Source of the DNA: Pseudoruegeria sp. SHC-113
GTDB taxonomy: Bacteria; Pseudomonadota; Alphaproteobacteria; Rhodobacterales; Rhodobacteraceae
Direction: 5' to 3'
DNA length: 64,000 bases
Assembly (NCBI RefSeq): GCF_025376885.1
Contig: NZ_JAHUBR010000001.1
Location: 558,001 to 622,000 of the forward strand
Positions 56,710 to 64,000 of the stretch are shown here, in pieces. The notes under the pieces are model-generated. The model searched no databases and was not told the DNA's origin. It worked only from the letters and a program-made list of their open reading frames with translations. Within the stretch, counting starts at the first letter, position 1; each line of letters begins with the position of its first letter. The translations under genes and the position numbers were made by a program.

Positions 56710-56889
56710 TTATTTCGCGCCGAGCCAGCCAAACAGCGGCGTGGCCGGCTTCGGGGTGCGGGTGGTGTCGGAGGTGGCATCCTGCGGATAGGACACCGAG
56801 GGGATCGAGAAGACGAAACCACCGGCCATGGATTGGCCAGCGGACAGGACGACGGAGGCTGCTGCGAGGGCGAAGAGGGTCTGTTTCAT
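56710..56889 (-). CDS. Small secreted protein of unknown function
   Basis: A 59-residue protein with a signal peptide (about residues 1-22, ending QSMAGG) and a mature part of about 37 residues rich in Ser, Pro and Thr (DATSDTTRTPKPATPLFGWL). No family recognised. It has its own promoter (-35 TTGCAA 56951-56956, -10 TAGATA 56929-56934 on the minus strand) with an operator between them, and a good terminator, so it is a real transcription unit controlled with tetR. A start at 56898 is also open, but MKQTLF at 56889 fits a signal peptide better. Confidence 0.65.
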   Translation of the reverse strand: MKQTLFALAAASVVLSAGQSMAGGFVFSIPSVSYPQDATSDTTRTPKPATPLFGWLGAK

Positions 56890-56904
56890 GGGGAGCACCT
56901 GTTT

Positions 56905-56926
56905 AACTGAACTGCTTGGTTCAGTT
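56905..56926. promoter_or_regulatory. Putative TetR operator downstream of the small-gene promoter
   Basis: AACTGAAC-TGCTTG-GTTCAGTT, perfect eight-bp arms with a six-base spacer. It lies between the small-gene -10 box and its start codon. Confidence 0.6.
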
Positions 56927-56934
56927 CTTATCTA

Positions 56935-56946
56935 AACTATACAGTT
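56935..56946. promoter_or_regulatory. Putative TetR operator in the small-gene promoter spacer
   Basis: AACTATACAGTT (minus strand AACTGTATAGTT), near-palindrome between the -35 and -10 of the 59-residue gene. Same half-site as at 56585. Confidence 0.5.
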
Positions 56947-57010
56947 CACTTTGCAAGGGGTGAATTGGCCCAAGCTTGTTTTCGCTTGCAAAAGGAACCT
57001 GCTGGCATAG

Positions 57011-57027
57011 TTTAGAACTGTTCTAAA
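57011..57027. promoter_or_regulatory. Irr-type iron control element before mbfA
   Basis: TTTAGAAC-T-GTTCTAAA is a perfect 17-bp palindrome of the alphaproteobacterial Irr box type. It overlaps the -10 region (TAGTTT at 57008-57013; -35 TTGCAA at 56986-56991) of mbfA, a position for repression under low iron. Confidence 0.75.
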
Positions 57028-57039
57028 AAAGAGGCTCCC

Positions 57040-58014
57040 ATGTTCTCCCCGCGCAAACGGCTGAAGTTCTCCGATCTCGACGCACGCCAGATTCTGTCGC
57101 TCGCCATCGCCTCGGAGGAGGAAGACGCCCAGATCTACCGCCACTACGCCGACAGCCTGCGCGCCGATTTCCCGGCCTCGGCGCAGGTGTTCGATGGCAT
57201 GGCGCAGGAAGAAGACGATCATCGCCGCCGTCTGATCGATGTCTACACCGAGCGCTTCGGCCCCAACATCGTGCCGATCCGCCGTGATCACGTGGCCGGT
57301 TTCCCCACGCGCCATCCCACGTGGCTGGTGGAAAACCTCGGGCTGGAGCGGATGCGCGAAGAGGCCGCGATGATGGAAAAAGGCGCGGCCAATTTCTACA
57401 CCAAGGCCGCGCAGCGCACCTCGGATGCGGGCATCCGCAAGTTGTTGGGGGACCTGGCGGCCGAGGAAATGGGCCATGCCACGAAGGCCGAGCGCCTGCA
57501 GGAAACCCATCTGGACGATACCGCGAAGGATCAGGAAGAAGTGACGGCCCAGCGGCAGTTCATCCTCACATGGGTGCAGCCGGGGCTCGCTGGGTTGATG
57601 GACGGCTCCGTCTCCACGCTCGCTCCGATCTTCGCCGCCGCCTTCGCCACGCAGGATACGTGGATCACCTTCCAGGTCGGCCTTGCGGCGTCGGTGGGGG
57701 CTGGGATCTCTATGGGGTTCACCGAGGCGGCCTCTGACGATGGCCAATTGTCGGGCAGGGGCTCGCCCGTCAAACGCGGTTTTGCCTCGGGCATCATGAC
57801 GACGGTGGGCGGTATGGGCCACGCGCTGCCCTACCTGATCCCGGATTTCTGGACCGCTACCGTCATCGCCATCCTTGTTGTCTTCATCGAGCTTTGGGCC
57901 ATCGTCTGGATCCAGAACCGCTTCATGCAGACCCCCTTCTTCCGCGCCACGTTTCAGGTGGTGCTGGGCGGCGCTTTGGTGTTTGCGGCAGGCGCGTTGA
58001 TCGGCGGGGGATAG
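57040..58014 (+). CDS. mbfA: Membrane-bound ferritin/iron exporter MbfA
   Basis: A 324-residue fusion: an N-terminal rubrerythrin/ferritin-like domain (about residues 1-150) with EExDAQIYRHY-like Glu ligands (SEEEDAQIYRHY, AQEEDDHRRRL, AEEMGHATKAE), and a C-terminal VIT1-like membrane domain with about five segments (GLMDGSVSTLAPIFAAAF, GFTEAASDDG). MbfA exports Fe2+ and protects against iron-dependent oxidative stress. An Irr box overlaps its promoter. AGAGG precedes the ATG by six bases. Confidence 0.93.
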   Translation: MFSPRKRLKFSDLDARQILSLAIASEEEDAQIYRHYADSLRADFPASAQVFDGMAQEEDDHRRRLIDVYTERFGPNIVPIRRDHVAGFPTRHPTWLVENLGLERMREEAAMMEKGAANFYTKAAQRTSDAGIRKLLGDLAAEEMGHATKAERLQETHLDDTAKDQEEVTAQRQFILTWVQPGLAGLMDGSVSTLAPIFAAAFATQDTWITFQVGLAASVGAGISMGFTEAASDDGQLSGRGSPVKRGFASGIMTTVGGMGHALPYLIPDFWTATVIAILVVFIELWAIVWIQNRFMQTPFFRATFQVVLGGALVFAAGALIGGG

Positions 58015-58047
58015 CGCGGGCGCATCAGCCGTGCTAGGCGGCTAGGG

Positions 58048-58977
58048 ATGGTCGAGATCTTTCTGAAAACGCTGCCCTTCTTCGGGCTGATCGCGCTGGG
58101 CTACTGGGCCGGGCGCACGCGCTTCTTTTCCGAGGAGGCCACTGCCTACCTGACGAAGTTCGTTTTCTACTTCGCGCTCTCGGCGATGCTGTTCAAATTC
58201 TCCGCCAACCTCTCGCTGGCCGAGATCCTCGACTGGCCCTTCATCTGGGCCTACCTGCTGGGCACGGCCGCCGTTTACGTGATCGCCACGCTGGTGGCCC
58301 TGATCCGCAAGCGTGGCATCGCCGAAGCGGCCGTAGAGGCCCAATGCGCGGTGATCGGCAATATCGGCTTCCTCGGCATCCCCATGCTGGCGTTGCTGCT
58401 GGGTGAAGCCGCCATTGGCTACGTGATGATGATGCTGGCGGTGGATCTGATCGTGTTCGGCAGCCTCATCGTGATCCTGATCACCGGCAGCCGCGACGGG
58501 CGTGTTTCGCTACGCACCCTGCGCACCGTGGGCATGGGCCTCTTGCGCAACCCGATGATCGTCTCCATCGCGGTTGGCCTCACATGGTCTGCCCTGCAGG
58601 TGCCCATTCCGGTGCCGCTGAACGAATTCGTGGATATCCTCGGCTCCGCCGCCACCCCCGGCGCGCTGTTCGCCGTGGGGGCCTCGCTTGCCTCCAAATC
58701 GGCGGAGCGGGTCAGCGTGGCCGTCTGGCTTTCGGTCTGCAAGCTGGCGCTGCACCCGGCGGCAGTGGCGATCTGCGCGCTGCTGATCTTCCCCGTCTCG
58801 CCCTATGGCGCGGGTGTAATGATCGCGGCCGCCGCCCTGCCCGTGGCGGGCAATATCTTCATGATCGCGCAGCACTACGGCGTCGCACCTCAGCGGGTGT
58901 CGGCGGCGATCCTGATCTCCACCCTCGTAAGCGTCGCCACCGTGCCGCCCGTGATCGCCTGGGTTTCGGGTTTCTGA
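58048..58977 (+). CDS. AEC family transporter
   Basis: A 309-residue membrane protein with about ten segments, starting FLKTLPFFGLIALGYWAGRT as in the auxin efflux carrier family. The two halves have similar topology; NIGFLGIPMLALLLGEAA (first half) and GALFAVGASLAS (second) are conserved. Bacterial members export malonate, malate or other small acids; no substrate can be named. The ATG lies 33 bases after mbfA, so cotranscription is possible. Confidence 0.88.
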   Translation: MVEIFLKTLPFFGLIALGYWAGRTRFFSEEATAYLTKFVFYFALSAMLFKFSANLSLAEILDWPFIWAYLLGTAAVYVIATLVALIRKRGIAEAAVEAQCAVIGNIGFLGIPMLALLLGEAAIGYVMMMLAVDLIVFGSLIVILITGSRDGRVSLRTLRTVGMGLLRNPMIVSIAVGLTWSALQVPIPVPLNEFVDILGSAATPGALFAVGASLASKSAERVSVAVWLSVCKLALHPAAVAICALLIFPVSPYGAGVMIAAAALPVAGNIFMIAQHYGVAPQRVSAAILISTLVSVATVPPVIAWVSGF

Positions 58978-59038
58978 GCTTGCGCCCGGCGGGCGGGCTG
59001 CGTTAGCCCAAGGGCAGGCAGCAAGCGGAGGATGCGTG

Positions 59039-59866
59039 ATGAAGACCCTTTCCGAGAACAAATGCTTCGGCGGCGAGCAGGGCGTCTACAGCCACGCCTC
59101 CAAGGCCTGCGCGTGCGAGATGACCTTCGGCCTGTTCCTCCCCGCCGAAGCGCAGGAGGGGCCGGTGCCGCTTCTATGGTATCTCTCGGGCCTCACCTGC
59201 ACCCATGAGAACGCGATGGTGAAAGCGGGCGCACAGGCCTGGGCGGCGGAGCAGGGCATCGCGCTCGTCTTCCCTGATACCTCGCCGCGCGGCGAAGGCG
59301 TGGCCGATGACTCCGAGTATGATCTGGGGCAGGGCGCGGGCTTCTACCTGAACGCCACGCAAGCGCCGTGGGCGGCACATTTCAGAATGTGGGATTACCT
59401 CGCCGAGGAGCTTCCGGCGGCGCTTGATGCGGCCTTTCCGCTGGACATGGAACGGCAGGCGATCACCGGCCATTCCATGGGCGGCCACGGCGCGCTGACG
59501 CTGGCGATGGGCCTGCCGGGGCGCTTCCGTTCGGTTTCTGCCTTCGCGCCGATTGCCAACCCGACGGAGTCCGACTGGGGCAAGAAACAGCTTGGCGCCT
59601 ATCTGGGCGAGGGTGCGGATTGGGCTTCCCATGATGCGAGCCTCCTGATGGCGGCGCAGGGCTTTGACGGACCGGTGCTGGTGGATCAGGGCAGCGAGGA
59701 TCAGTTCCTCGATCTGCTGCGCCCCGAGGCGCTGGCCCAGGCCATGGCGGCGCGGCGGCAGGAGGGGGCGTTCCGGATGCAGAAGGGCTACGACCACTCC
59801 TATTTCTTCGTCTCGACCTTCATGGAAGAGCATGTGAATTTCCACGCCGAGGCGCTCTACGCATGA
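59039..59866 (+). CDS. fghA: S-formylglutathione hydrolase
   Basis: A 275-residue esterase-D family serine hydrolase that releases formate and glutathione from S-formylglutathione, the second step of formaldehyde oxidation. [14 protein letters not shown] has the catalytic Ser; DQGSEDQFL the Asp; [12 protein letters not shown] the His. Length is typical. GGAGG is seven bases before the ATG at 59039. It overlaps the next gene by four bases. Confidence 0.94.
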   Translation: MKTLSENKCFGGEQGVYSHASKACACEMTFGLFLPAEAQEGPVPLLWYLSGLTCTHENAMVKAGAQAWAAEQGIALVFPDTSPRGEGVADDSEYDLGQGAGFYLNATQAPWAAHFRMWDYLAEELPAALDAAFPLDMERQAITGHSMGGHGALTLAMGLPGRFRSVSAFAPIANPTESDWGKKQLGAYLGEGADWASHDASLLMAAQGFDGPVLVDQGSEDQFLDLLRPEALAQAMAARRQEGAFRMQKGYDHSYFFVSTFMEEHVNFHAEALYA

Positions 59867-60318
59867 GCAAGCTCTACGTGGACGCCGATGCCTGCCCGGT
59901 GAAGGGCGAGGCCGAGAAGGTCGCCACGCGGCTGAAGGTGCCGATGTTTCTGGTCTCCAACGGCGGTTTGCGGCTGTCGCCCAATCCGCTGGTGGAGGTG
60001 GTGATCGTGCCGGAAGGCCCTGATGTGGCGGATATGTGGATCGCCGAGCGCGCCGGGGTGGGGGATGTGGTGATCACCACCGATATCCCGCTGGCGGCAA
60101 GATGCATCGAGGCGGGGGCGGCGGTGCTGAAGCCCAACGGCGAGGAGCTGACGGCGCGCAACATCGGCAACGTGCTCGCAACGCGTGACCTTATGGCCGA
60201 CCTGCGCGCCGCCGATCCCTTCCGGCAGGGCGGCGGCAAGGCCTTCTCCAAACAGGACCGCGCCAATTTTCTGAACGCGCTGGACCGTGTGCTGGGTGCG
60301 GCGTTGCGCAAGCAATGA
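59863..60318 (+). CDS. YaiI/YqxD family protein (DUF188)
   Basis: A 151-residue DUF188 protein starting [36 protein letters not shown] and [15 protein letters not shown] are conserved; the fold is NYN/PIN-like, suggesting nuclease ancestry, but activity is unproven. It overlaps fghA by four bases (ATGA) and is probably translated from the same message. Repeat I follows. Confidence 0.9.
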   Translation: MSKLYVDADACPVKGEAEKVATRLKVPMFLVSNGGLRLSPNPLVEVVIVPEGPDVADMWIAERAGVGDVVITTDIPLAARCIEAGAAVLKPNGEELTARNIGNVLATRDLMADLRAADPFRQGGGKAFSKQDRANFLNALDRVLGAALRKQ

Positions 60319-60328
60319 TCCTCTTTTT

Positions 60329-60440
60329 GCCTGTTTCACCAGAAACAGGCACGCGTCCGCCCGCCCGTCACACCAAAGATGTGTTTGCAGCACGGGGGCG
60401 GGCGCGTTCCGTGCCCACCCGGGCGGACGCTCACTGCTTC
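60329..60440 (+). repeat. Modular hairpin repeat, copy I (with nested insert)
   Basis: Side hairpin GCCTGTTTC-ACCA-GAAACAGGC (60329-60350), perfect outer stem GCGTCCGCCCG / CGGGCGGACGC, inner GGGCGCG-TTC-CGTGCCC, the G/H tail GCTCACTGCTT, and a nested 32-base insert starting CCCGTCACACCAAAG near 60364-60395 related to that of copy F. It lies 10 bases after the DUF188 stop. Confidence 0.8.
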
Positions 60441-60527
60441 ATGCAAGCGTTTCCCTCTTGAACCTCACCCACAAACCCAAGAGGCTGTGCGCAAACCTGC
60501 TTCCCTACCCATGAAAAGGCCCGCCCC

Positions 60528-61154
60528 ATGCCCAAACCCCAAGCTGTGGTGTTCGACATCGGCAACGTCCTGATCGAATGGCAGCCCGAGCGCCACTACG
60601 ACGCCATCGTCGGCGAGGCCCGCCGTAAGGAGATGTTCGCCGCCGTCGATCTGCACGCGATGAACGACCGCGTCGATCTGGGCGAGAACTTCCACGACAC
60701 GGTGATGGATTGCGCTAAAGCCTACCCGGAATTCGCCGAGGACATCCGCCGCTGGCATGACGACTGGCTCCACATGGCGAGCCCCGCCATTCCGCACTCG
60801 GTTGCCCTGCTGCGCGCTCTGCGCAAGGCGGGGGTCCCCGTCTTTGCGCTCTCCAACTTCGGGGTGGAAACCTTCGCCCTTGCCGAAGTCGAATACCCCT
60901 TCCTGCAGGAGTTCGACCGCCGTTACATCTCCGGCCACATGCGCCTCGCCAAGCCGGGGCCCGAGATCTACGCCGCGCTCGAAGCTGATAGCGGCGTCGC
61001 GCCCGAGGCGCTTCTTTTCGCCGATGACCGCGCCGACAATATCGCCGCCGCCAAGGCGCGCGGCTGGCAGACGCACCTCTTTACCGGGCCGCAAGGCTGG
61101 GCGCGGGCGTTGGTTGAGACCGGGCTGCTCACGGACGCGGAGGCCGGCCTGTGA
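60528..61154 (+). CDS. HAD family hydrolase (HAD-IA)
   Basis: A 208-residue haloacid-dehalogenase-like phosphatase: VVFDIGNVLIEW (motif I), ALSNFGVETFA (motif II), RLAKPGPEIY (motif III Lys) and FADDRADNIAAAKARGW (motif IV Asp pair). It resembles the YihX alpha-D-glucose-1-phosphate phosphatase group; motif I reads DIG with one Asp only, as in that group. Substrate unknown. It overlaps the next gene by four bases (GTGA). Confidence 0.88.
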   Translation: MPKPQAVVFDIGNVLIEWQPERHYDAIVGEARRKEMFAAVDLHAMNDRVDLGENFHDTVMDCAKAYPEFAEDIRRWHDDWLHMASPAIPHSVALLRALRKAGVPVFALSNFGVETFALAEVEYPFLQEFDRRYISGHMRLAKPGPEIYAALEADSGVAPEALLFADDRADNIAAAKARGWQTHLFTGPQGWARALVETGLLTDAEAGL

Positions 61155-62083
61155 GCCTGCCGATCATCAGCCGGGCCGAGGCCGAGCCGCATCTGGACTG
61201 GCTCGCCCTCACGGAAGCGCTGGAAGCGGGCCACAGCCTGCCCCGCGCCGAGATCGGCGACACCTTCCTGCGCCGCGGGGAGGACACGCTGCTCTCGCGC
61301 TCGGCCTTCATCGACGGCCTCGGCATCGCGGTGAAATCCGCCACCATCTTTCCCGGCAATGCGGGCGGTGACGTGCCGACGATCAACGGCGCGGTGAGCC
61401 TCTTTGCCGATGCCGATGGAACGCTGGAGGCGCTGGTGGATTTCCACCTCGTCACCAAGTGGAAAACCGCAGGCGACAGCCTACTGGCCGCCCGCAAACT
61501 GGCCCGCCCCGACAGTGAGGTGATCCTGATCGTCGGCGCAGGCACGGTGGGCCATTCGCTGCGGGAAGCCTATGCGGCCGCCTTCCCCAAGGCGCGGTTT
61601 CTCGTCTGGAACCGCTCGCCCGCCCCGGCCGAAGCCTTCGCCGCCGCCCATCCCGATACGCAGGCCGCGCCCGATCTGGAGGCCGCCGTGCGGCTGGCTG
61701 ACATCATCACCTCCGCCACCATGTCCACCGCGCCGCTGATCAAGGGCGCGTGGCTGCGCGAAGGCCAGCATCTGGACGGGATCGGCGCTTACCGGGCCGA
61801 CATGCGCGAATACGATGACGCGGTACTGCGCTGTGCCAGCCTCTTCGTCGACAGCCGCGACACGACGCTGGCCCATATCGGCGAGCTGAAAACGCCGCTG
61901 GCCGAAGGGGTGATCACGGAAGCCGACATCCGCGCCGATTACTACGATCTGCCCTCTGGCCGCTTTGCCCGCAGCAGTGACGCCGAGATCACCTTTTTCA
62001 AGAACGGCGGCGGCGCGCATCTCGACCTGATGACGGCCCGACACATCCTCAAAGTCTGGCAAGCCGCGCAGGGGCAGCGCTGA
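61151..62083 (+). CDS. Ornithine cyclodeaminase/mu-crystallin family protein
   Basis: A 310-residue NAD(P)-binding protein of the OCD/mu-crystallin family: KSATIFPGNAGGDVPTINGA (substrate loop), then VILIVGAGTVGHSLREAYAA (Rossmann motif) and DIITSATMSTAPLIKGAWL. Members include ornithine cyclodeaminases and imine/ketimine reductases; the amino-acid partner is unknown. GTG start, coupled to the HAD gene by a GTGA overlap. A hydrolase gene follows within three bases. Confidence 0.85.
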   Translation: MSLPIISRAEAEPHLDWLALTEALEAGHSLPRAEIGDTFLRRGEDTLLSRSAFIDGLGIAVKSATIFPGNAGGDVPTINGAVSLFADADGTLEALVDFHLVTKWKTAGDSLLAARKLARPDSEVILIVGAGTVGHSLREAYAAAFPKARFLVWNRSPAPAEAFAAAHPDTQAAPDLEAAVRLADIITSATMSTAPLIKGAWLREGQHLDGIGAYRADMREYDDAVLRCASLFVDSRDTTLAHIGELKTPLAEGVITEADIRADYYDLPSGRFARSSDAEITFFKNGGGAHLDLMTARHILKVWQAAQGQR

Positions 62084-62086
62084 GCC

Positions 62087-63013
62087 ATGCTCTGGCTGGG
62101 CCTCTTCCTTCTACTGGCGGCCTGCGTGGCCGGTTTACCCTTCTGGCTGGAACGCCGCCGCGCAGGGGTGCAGAAACGCACCGCTTTGGCCGGGGAGCGC
62201 CGGATCGGTGCGGAAGGGGCGCGCACGCTCTGCCGCTGGCAGGGGCCGGTGAAGGGGCCGGTGGCGCTTTGCATCCATGGGCTGACAACACCGCAGCAGG
62301 CCTTTGACCCGCTCGCACCCCATCTGGCGCGCATGGGCTTTCGGGTGCTGACCTATGATCTGCCGGGCCGTGGGGGCTCCGAGGCAAGGGCAGGCGAACA
62401 GGACACCGCCTTCTTCCTCGCCCAACTTCAGGAAGTGCTGGAGGCGCAGGGCGTGGAGCATTGCGATCTGGTGATCGGCTATTCAATGGGCGGCTCCATC
62501 GCCGCCGCCTTTGCTGCCGACGCGCCGCACCGGGTGGGCCATCTTGTCCTGCTGGCCCCGGCGGGGCTGGGGCTGACCCTGCCGCGCTGGCAGGAGATCG
62601 CGCGTGACGTGCCGGGTTTGGGCGATTGGCTGATGCTGGGTGTCGGGCGGGCCCGGCTGGCCCAGGCCTTCCGCACGTCTGCCGCAGCAGAAAACGCCCC
62701 GCCGGATATTCTCGCCGCTCAGCTTTCCGCCCTCGCACAACGCGGCTTCCTGCCCGCGGTGCTGTCGAGCCTGCGGTATGCGCTTTCGGAAGACGGCGGC
62801 CCCGCGCAGGCGCGTCTGGCAGAGGCGGGCGTGCCGCTGCTGGCGATCTGGGGGGCGCAGGACGCGGTGATCCCGAAGTCCGCCCTTGGCCGCCTTGCCC
62901 AGATCAACCGCGCCGCGCGGCAGGAAGTGCTGGAAACAGCCGGCCACGGGCTGCCCTACACCCACGCCGACTCAATCGCGGCAGAGCTGCGCGGCTTCCT
63001 GAGGGAGCTTTAA
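62087..63013 (+). CDS. Alpha/beta hydrolase, membrane-anchored
   Basis: A 308-residue alpha/beta hydrolase. Residues about 1-20 (MLWLGLFLLLAACVAGLPFW) form an N-terminal anchor. CIHGLTTPQQAFDPLAP is the oxyanion loop region, LVIGYSMGGSIAAAFAAD has the nucleophile Ser, and GAQDAVIP / GHGLPYTHAD give Asp and His. Esterase or lipase activity is likely; the substrate is unknown. It ends a four-gene run starting at repeat I. Confidence 0.85.
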   Translation: MLWLGLFLLLAACVAGLPFWLERRRAGVQKRTALAGERRIGAEGARTLCRWQGPVKGPVALCIHGLTTPQQAFDPLAPHLARMGFRVLTYDLPGRGGSEARAGEQDTAFFLAQLQEVLEAQGVEHCDLVIGYSMGGSIAAAFAADAPHRVGHLVLLAPAGLGLTLPRWQEIARDVPGLGDWLMLGVGRARLAQAFRTSAAAENAPPDILAAQLSALAQRGFLPAVLSSLRYALSEDGGPAQARLAEAGVPLLAIWGAQDAVIPKSALGRLAQINRAARQEVLETAGHGLPYTHADSIAAELRGFLREL

Positions 63014-63468
63014 ACACCCCCGCAAGCAATCCTTGGCCCCGTTTTGCGGATCTGCCACCGGGGCGCAGGAAAAAAGCTGCACATAATTTCGCATCCGCCT
63101 GTAAATCTCTGCGCAGAGTTTCGGTGATCCGGCAGGCGCGCGCTCACCCCAAAATCCGGTGATCTCGCAGGTCCGTGATCGACCGTGAGGAAACTCGCGC
63201 GTTTACTGGGGTGTTATTTTACGGGTTCGCCCGGAAATCCAGCACCACGCCCGATCAACCCCCACCCCCTCCGTCTGTAAAAAAATGCACAGGGCCTGCG
63301 CCGACGGAACGGTGGAGATGCGCGGCGCGGCGCGGTGGCGGCCCCCCTCTTTTCATTCGCCAGCGGCACCCTTACCTCAATCTCATCGCAACGACGGGCC
63401 CCAAGCCCACCGAAACTAGAAACCCCAAGTCGCAGGCCAAACCCCAAATGCCTGCAGGAGAAAACGAC
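63014..63468. other. 455-base gap with two direct repeats, long leader or promoter
   Basis: No gene of its own is supported. It holds CGGTGATCCGGCAGG (63122-63136) and CGGTGATCTCGCAGG (63157-63171), 13 of 15 identical and 35 bases apart, plus a shorter CGTGATC at 63174. Stretches GTAAAAAAATGC and CAATCTCATC are AT-richer. It probably holds the promoter of the secreted repeat protein. An open frame from 63175 that joins the next gene has no sensible N-terminus. Confidence 0.5.
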
Positions 63469-63981
63469 ATGTTCAAGAAACTCGCAATCACCGCCGTCGC
63501 CACTGCCCTCGCTGTTCCCGCCTTCGCTGGCAACCCGAACACCCCGGGCGCGATCCAGATGTCTTACGAGGCTGGCGTGACGCCCGGCGTCTACGATGTG
63601 GCCCAACTGCAGCGTCTGCAGGAAGCCCGCTCCAACGGCGACATGGAAGCCGTGAACTTCATCCTGAGCCAAGGCGCTGACACCTCCGTCAACACGCTGG
63701 ACGCCACCTCCGGCAACGCAGGCAAAGCCCAACTCGCCGCGATCGCCGGTGTGAACGCCGACGATTTCACCGTGGCCCAGCTTGATCGCCTGATCGACGC
63801 ACAGCGCGACGGTGATAAGGAAGAAGTCCGCTTCATCCTGAGCCAAGCCGGCTCCTTCGTGGAAGGCGATGTGGTCTCCACCTCTTCCGTGCCGAGCCAA
63901 GGCGCCCAGATGCTGGGCAAGCTGACCGGCAAAGACGCCGCCACCACGCCGCTGAGCGAACTGGTCGGCGACGACCTCTGA
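63469..63981 (+). CDS. Secreted protein with an internal 38-residue duplication
   Basis: A 170-residue protein with a signal peptide (about residues 1-20, ending PAFA). Residues 34-71 and 92-129 are repeats (19 of 38 identical; 58-residue period), sharing AGV, VAQL.RL..A, GD..E.V and FILSQ. The unit resembles half of an ankyrin-like helix pair but is not a clear ankyrin. No family recognised with certainty; similar small repeat proteins occur in Rhodobacteraceae. Strong Shine-Dalgarno (CAGGAG) eight bases upstream. Confidence 0.75.
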   Translation: MFKKLAITAVATALAVPAFAGNPNTPGAIQMSYEAGVTPGVYDVAQLQRLQEARSNGDMEAVNFILSQGADTSVNTLDATSGNAGKAQLAAIAGVNADDFTVAQLDRLIDAQRDGDKEEVRFILSQAGSFVEGDVVSTSSVPSQGAQMLGKLTGKDAATTPLSELVGDDL

Positions 63982-64000
63982 TCACGGTAGCGCCTGCCCC

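Noticed and set aside
63175-63468. N-terminal extension of the secreted repeat protein
   Set aside because: The extension would bury the signal peptide inside the protein and contains a Pro run; the ATG at 63469 has a proper Shine-Dalgarno.

Overview
The window is chromosomal DNA from an alphaproteobacterium of the family Rhodobacteraceae (Roseobacter group). Reasons: high GC with strong third-position GC; family-typical genes (DUF1013/TrcR, DUF3035 lipoprotein, DUF3775, Hint-domain protein, family 2 sulfotransferase, COQ9, MbfA); a GTTC-N7-GTTC LexA box; an Irr-type box; and GC-rich intergenic repeats. It is almost fully coding, with 67 protein genes supported. No tRNA, rRNA, CRISPR array, prophage or insertion sequence was recognised.

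Layout. 1-4.9 kb: end of a COQ9-like gene, quinone oxidoreductase, SDR-cupin pair, RNase T2, TrcR, LysE exporter. 4.9-13.8 kb: carB, a CPBP membrane protease, cyclopropane-fatty-acid synthase, pabB-pabC, GST-cupin pair. 13.9-19.9 kb: LysR, truB, a phosphodiester glycosidase, rbfA, dapB, sdhAF4, an RsmB-type methyltransferase. 20-31 kb: a co-directional run of heparinase-like protein, purH, lspA, DUF3035 lipoprotein, an active/inactive M16 peptidase pair, mutL and rmuC. 31-38.8 kb: small Cys-rich protein, DUF3775, an M48-like protein without its zinc motif, sulfotransferase, Hint protein, GST, two MerR regulators, two thioesterases and a MATE pump. 38.9-47.6 kb: an ArsC-like protein, pyrD, DUF952, a 5'-nucleotidase, DUF1992, SRAP, a CoA-transferase, a DUF1775 copper-type pair, a DCC protein and a GNAT. 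47.7-52.4 kb: an SOS mutagenesis operon, imuB-dnaE2. 52.5-64 kb: cytochrome c', frmA, Ca/Na antiporter, a TetR regulator with a small secreted protein, mbfA, AEC transporter, fghA, a four-gene run ending in an alpha/beta hydrolase, and a secreted protein with an internal duplication.

Genes that work together. frmA and fghA encode the two steps of glutathione-dependent formaldehyde oxidation, 4 kb apart. imuB-dnaE2 lies behind a LexA box, but imuA is absent and DnaE2 seems to lack its C-terminal OB domain. TetR and a 59-residue secreted protein each have an AACTG-type operator between the -35 and -10. The divergent mbfA iron exporter has an Irr-type palindrome over its -10.

The most unusual signal is a superfamily of nine modular hairpin repeats, always in intergenic gaps and never between divergent genes. 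A conserved inner hairpin is wrapped by outer stems whose sequences differ between copies but stay paired, and it is flanked by one of several interchangeable side hairpins. Two copies with different outer stems and side hairpins carry the same ~32-bp nested insert.
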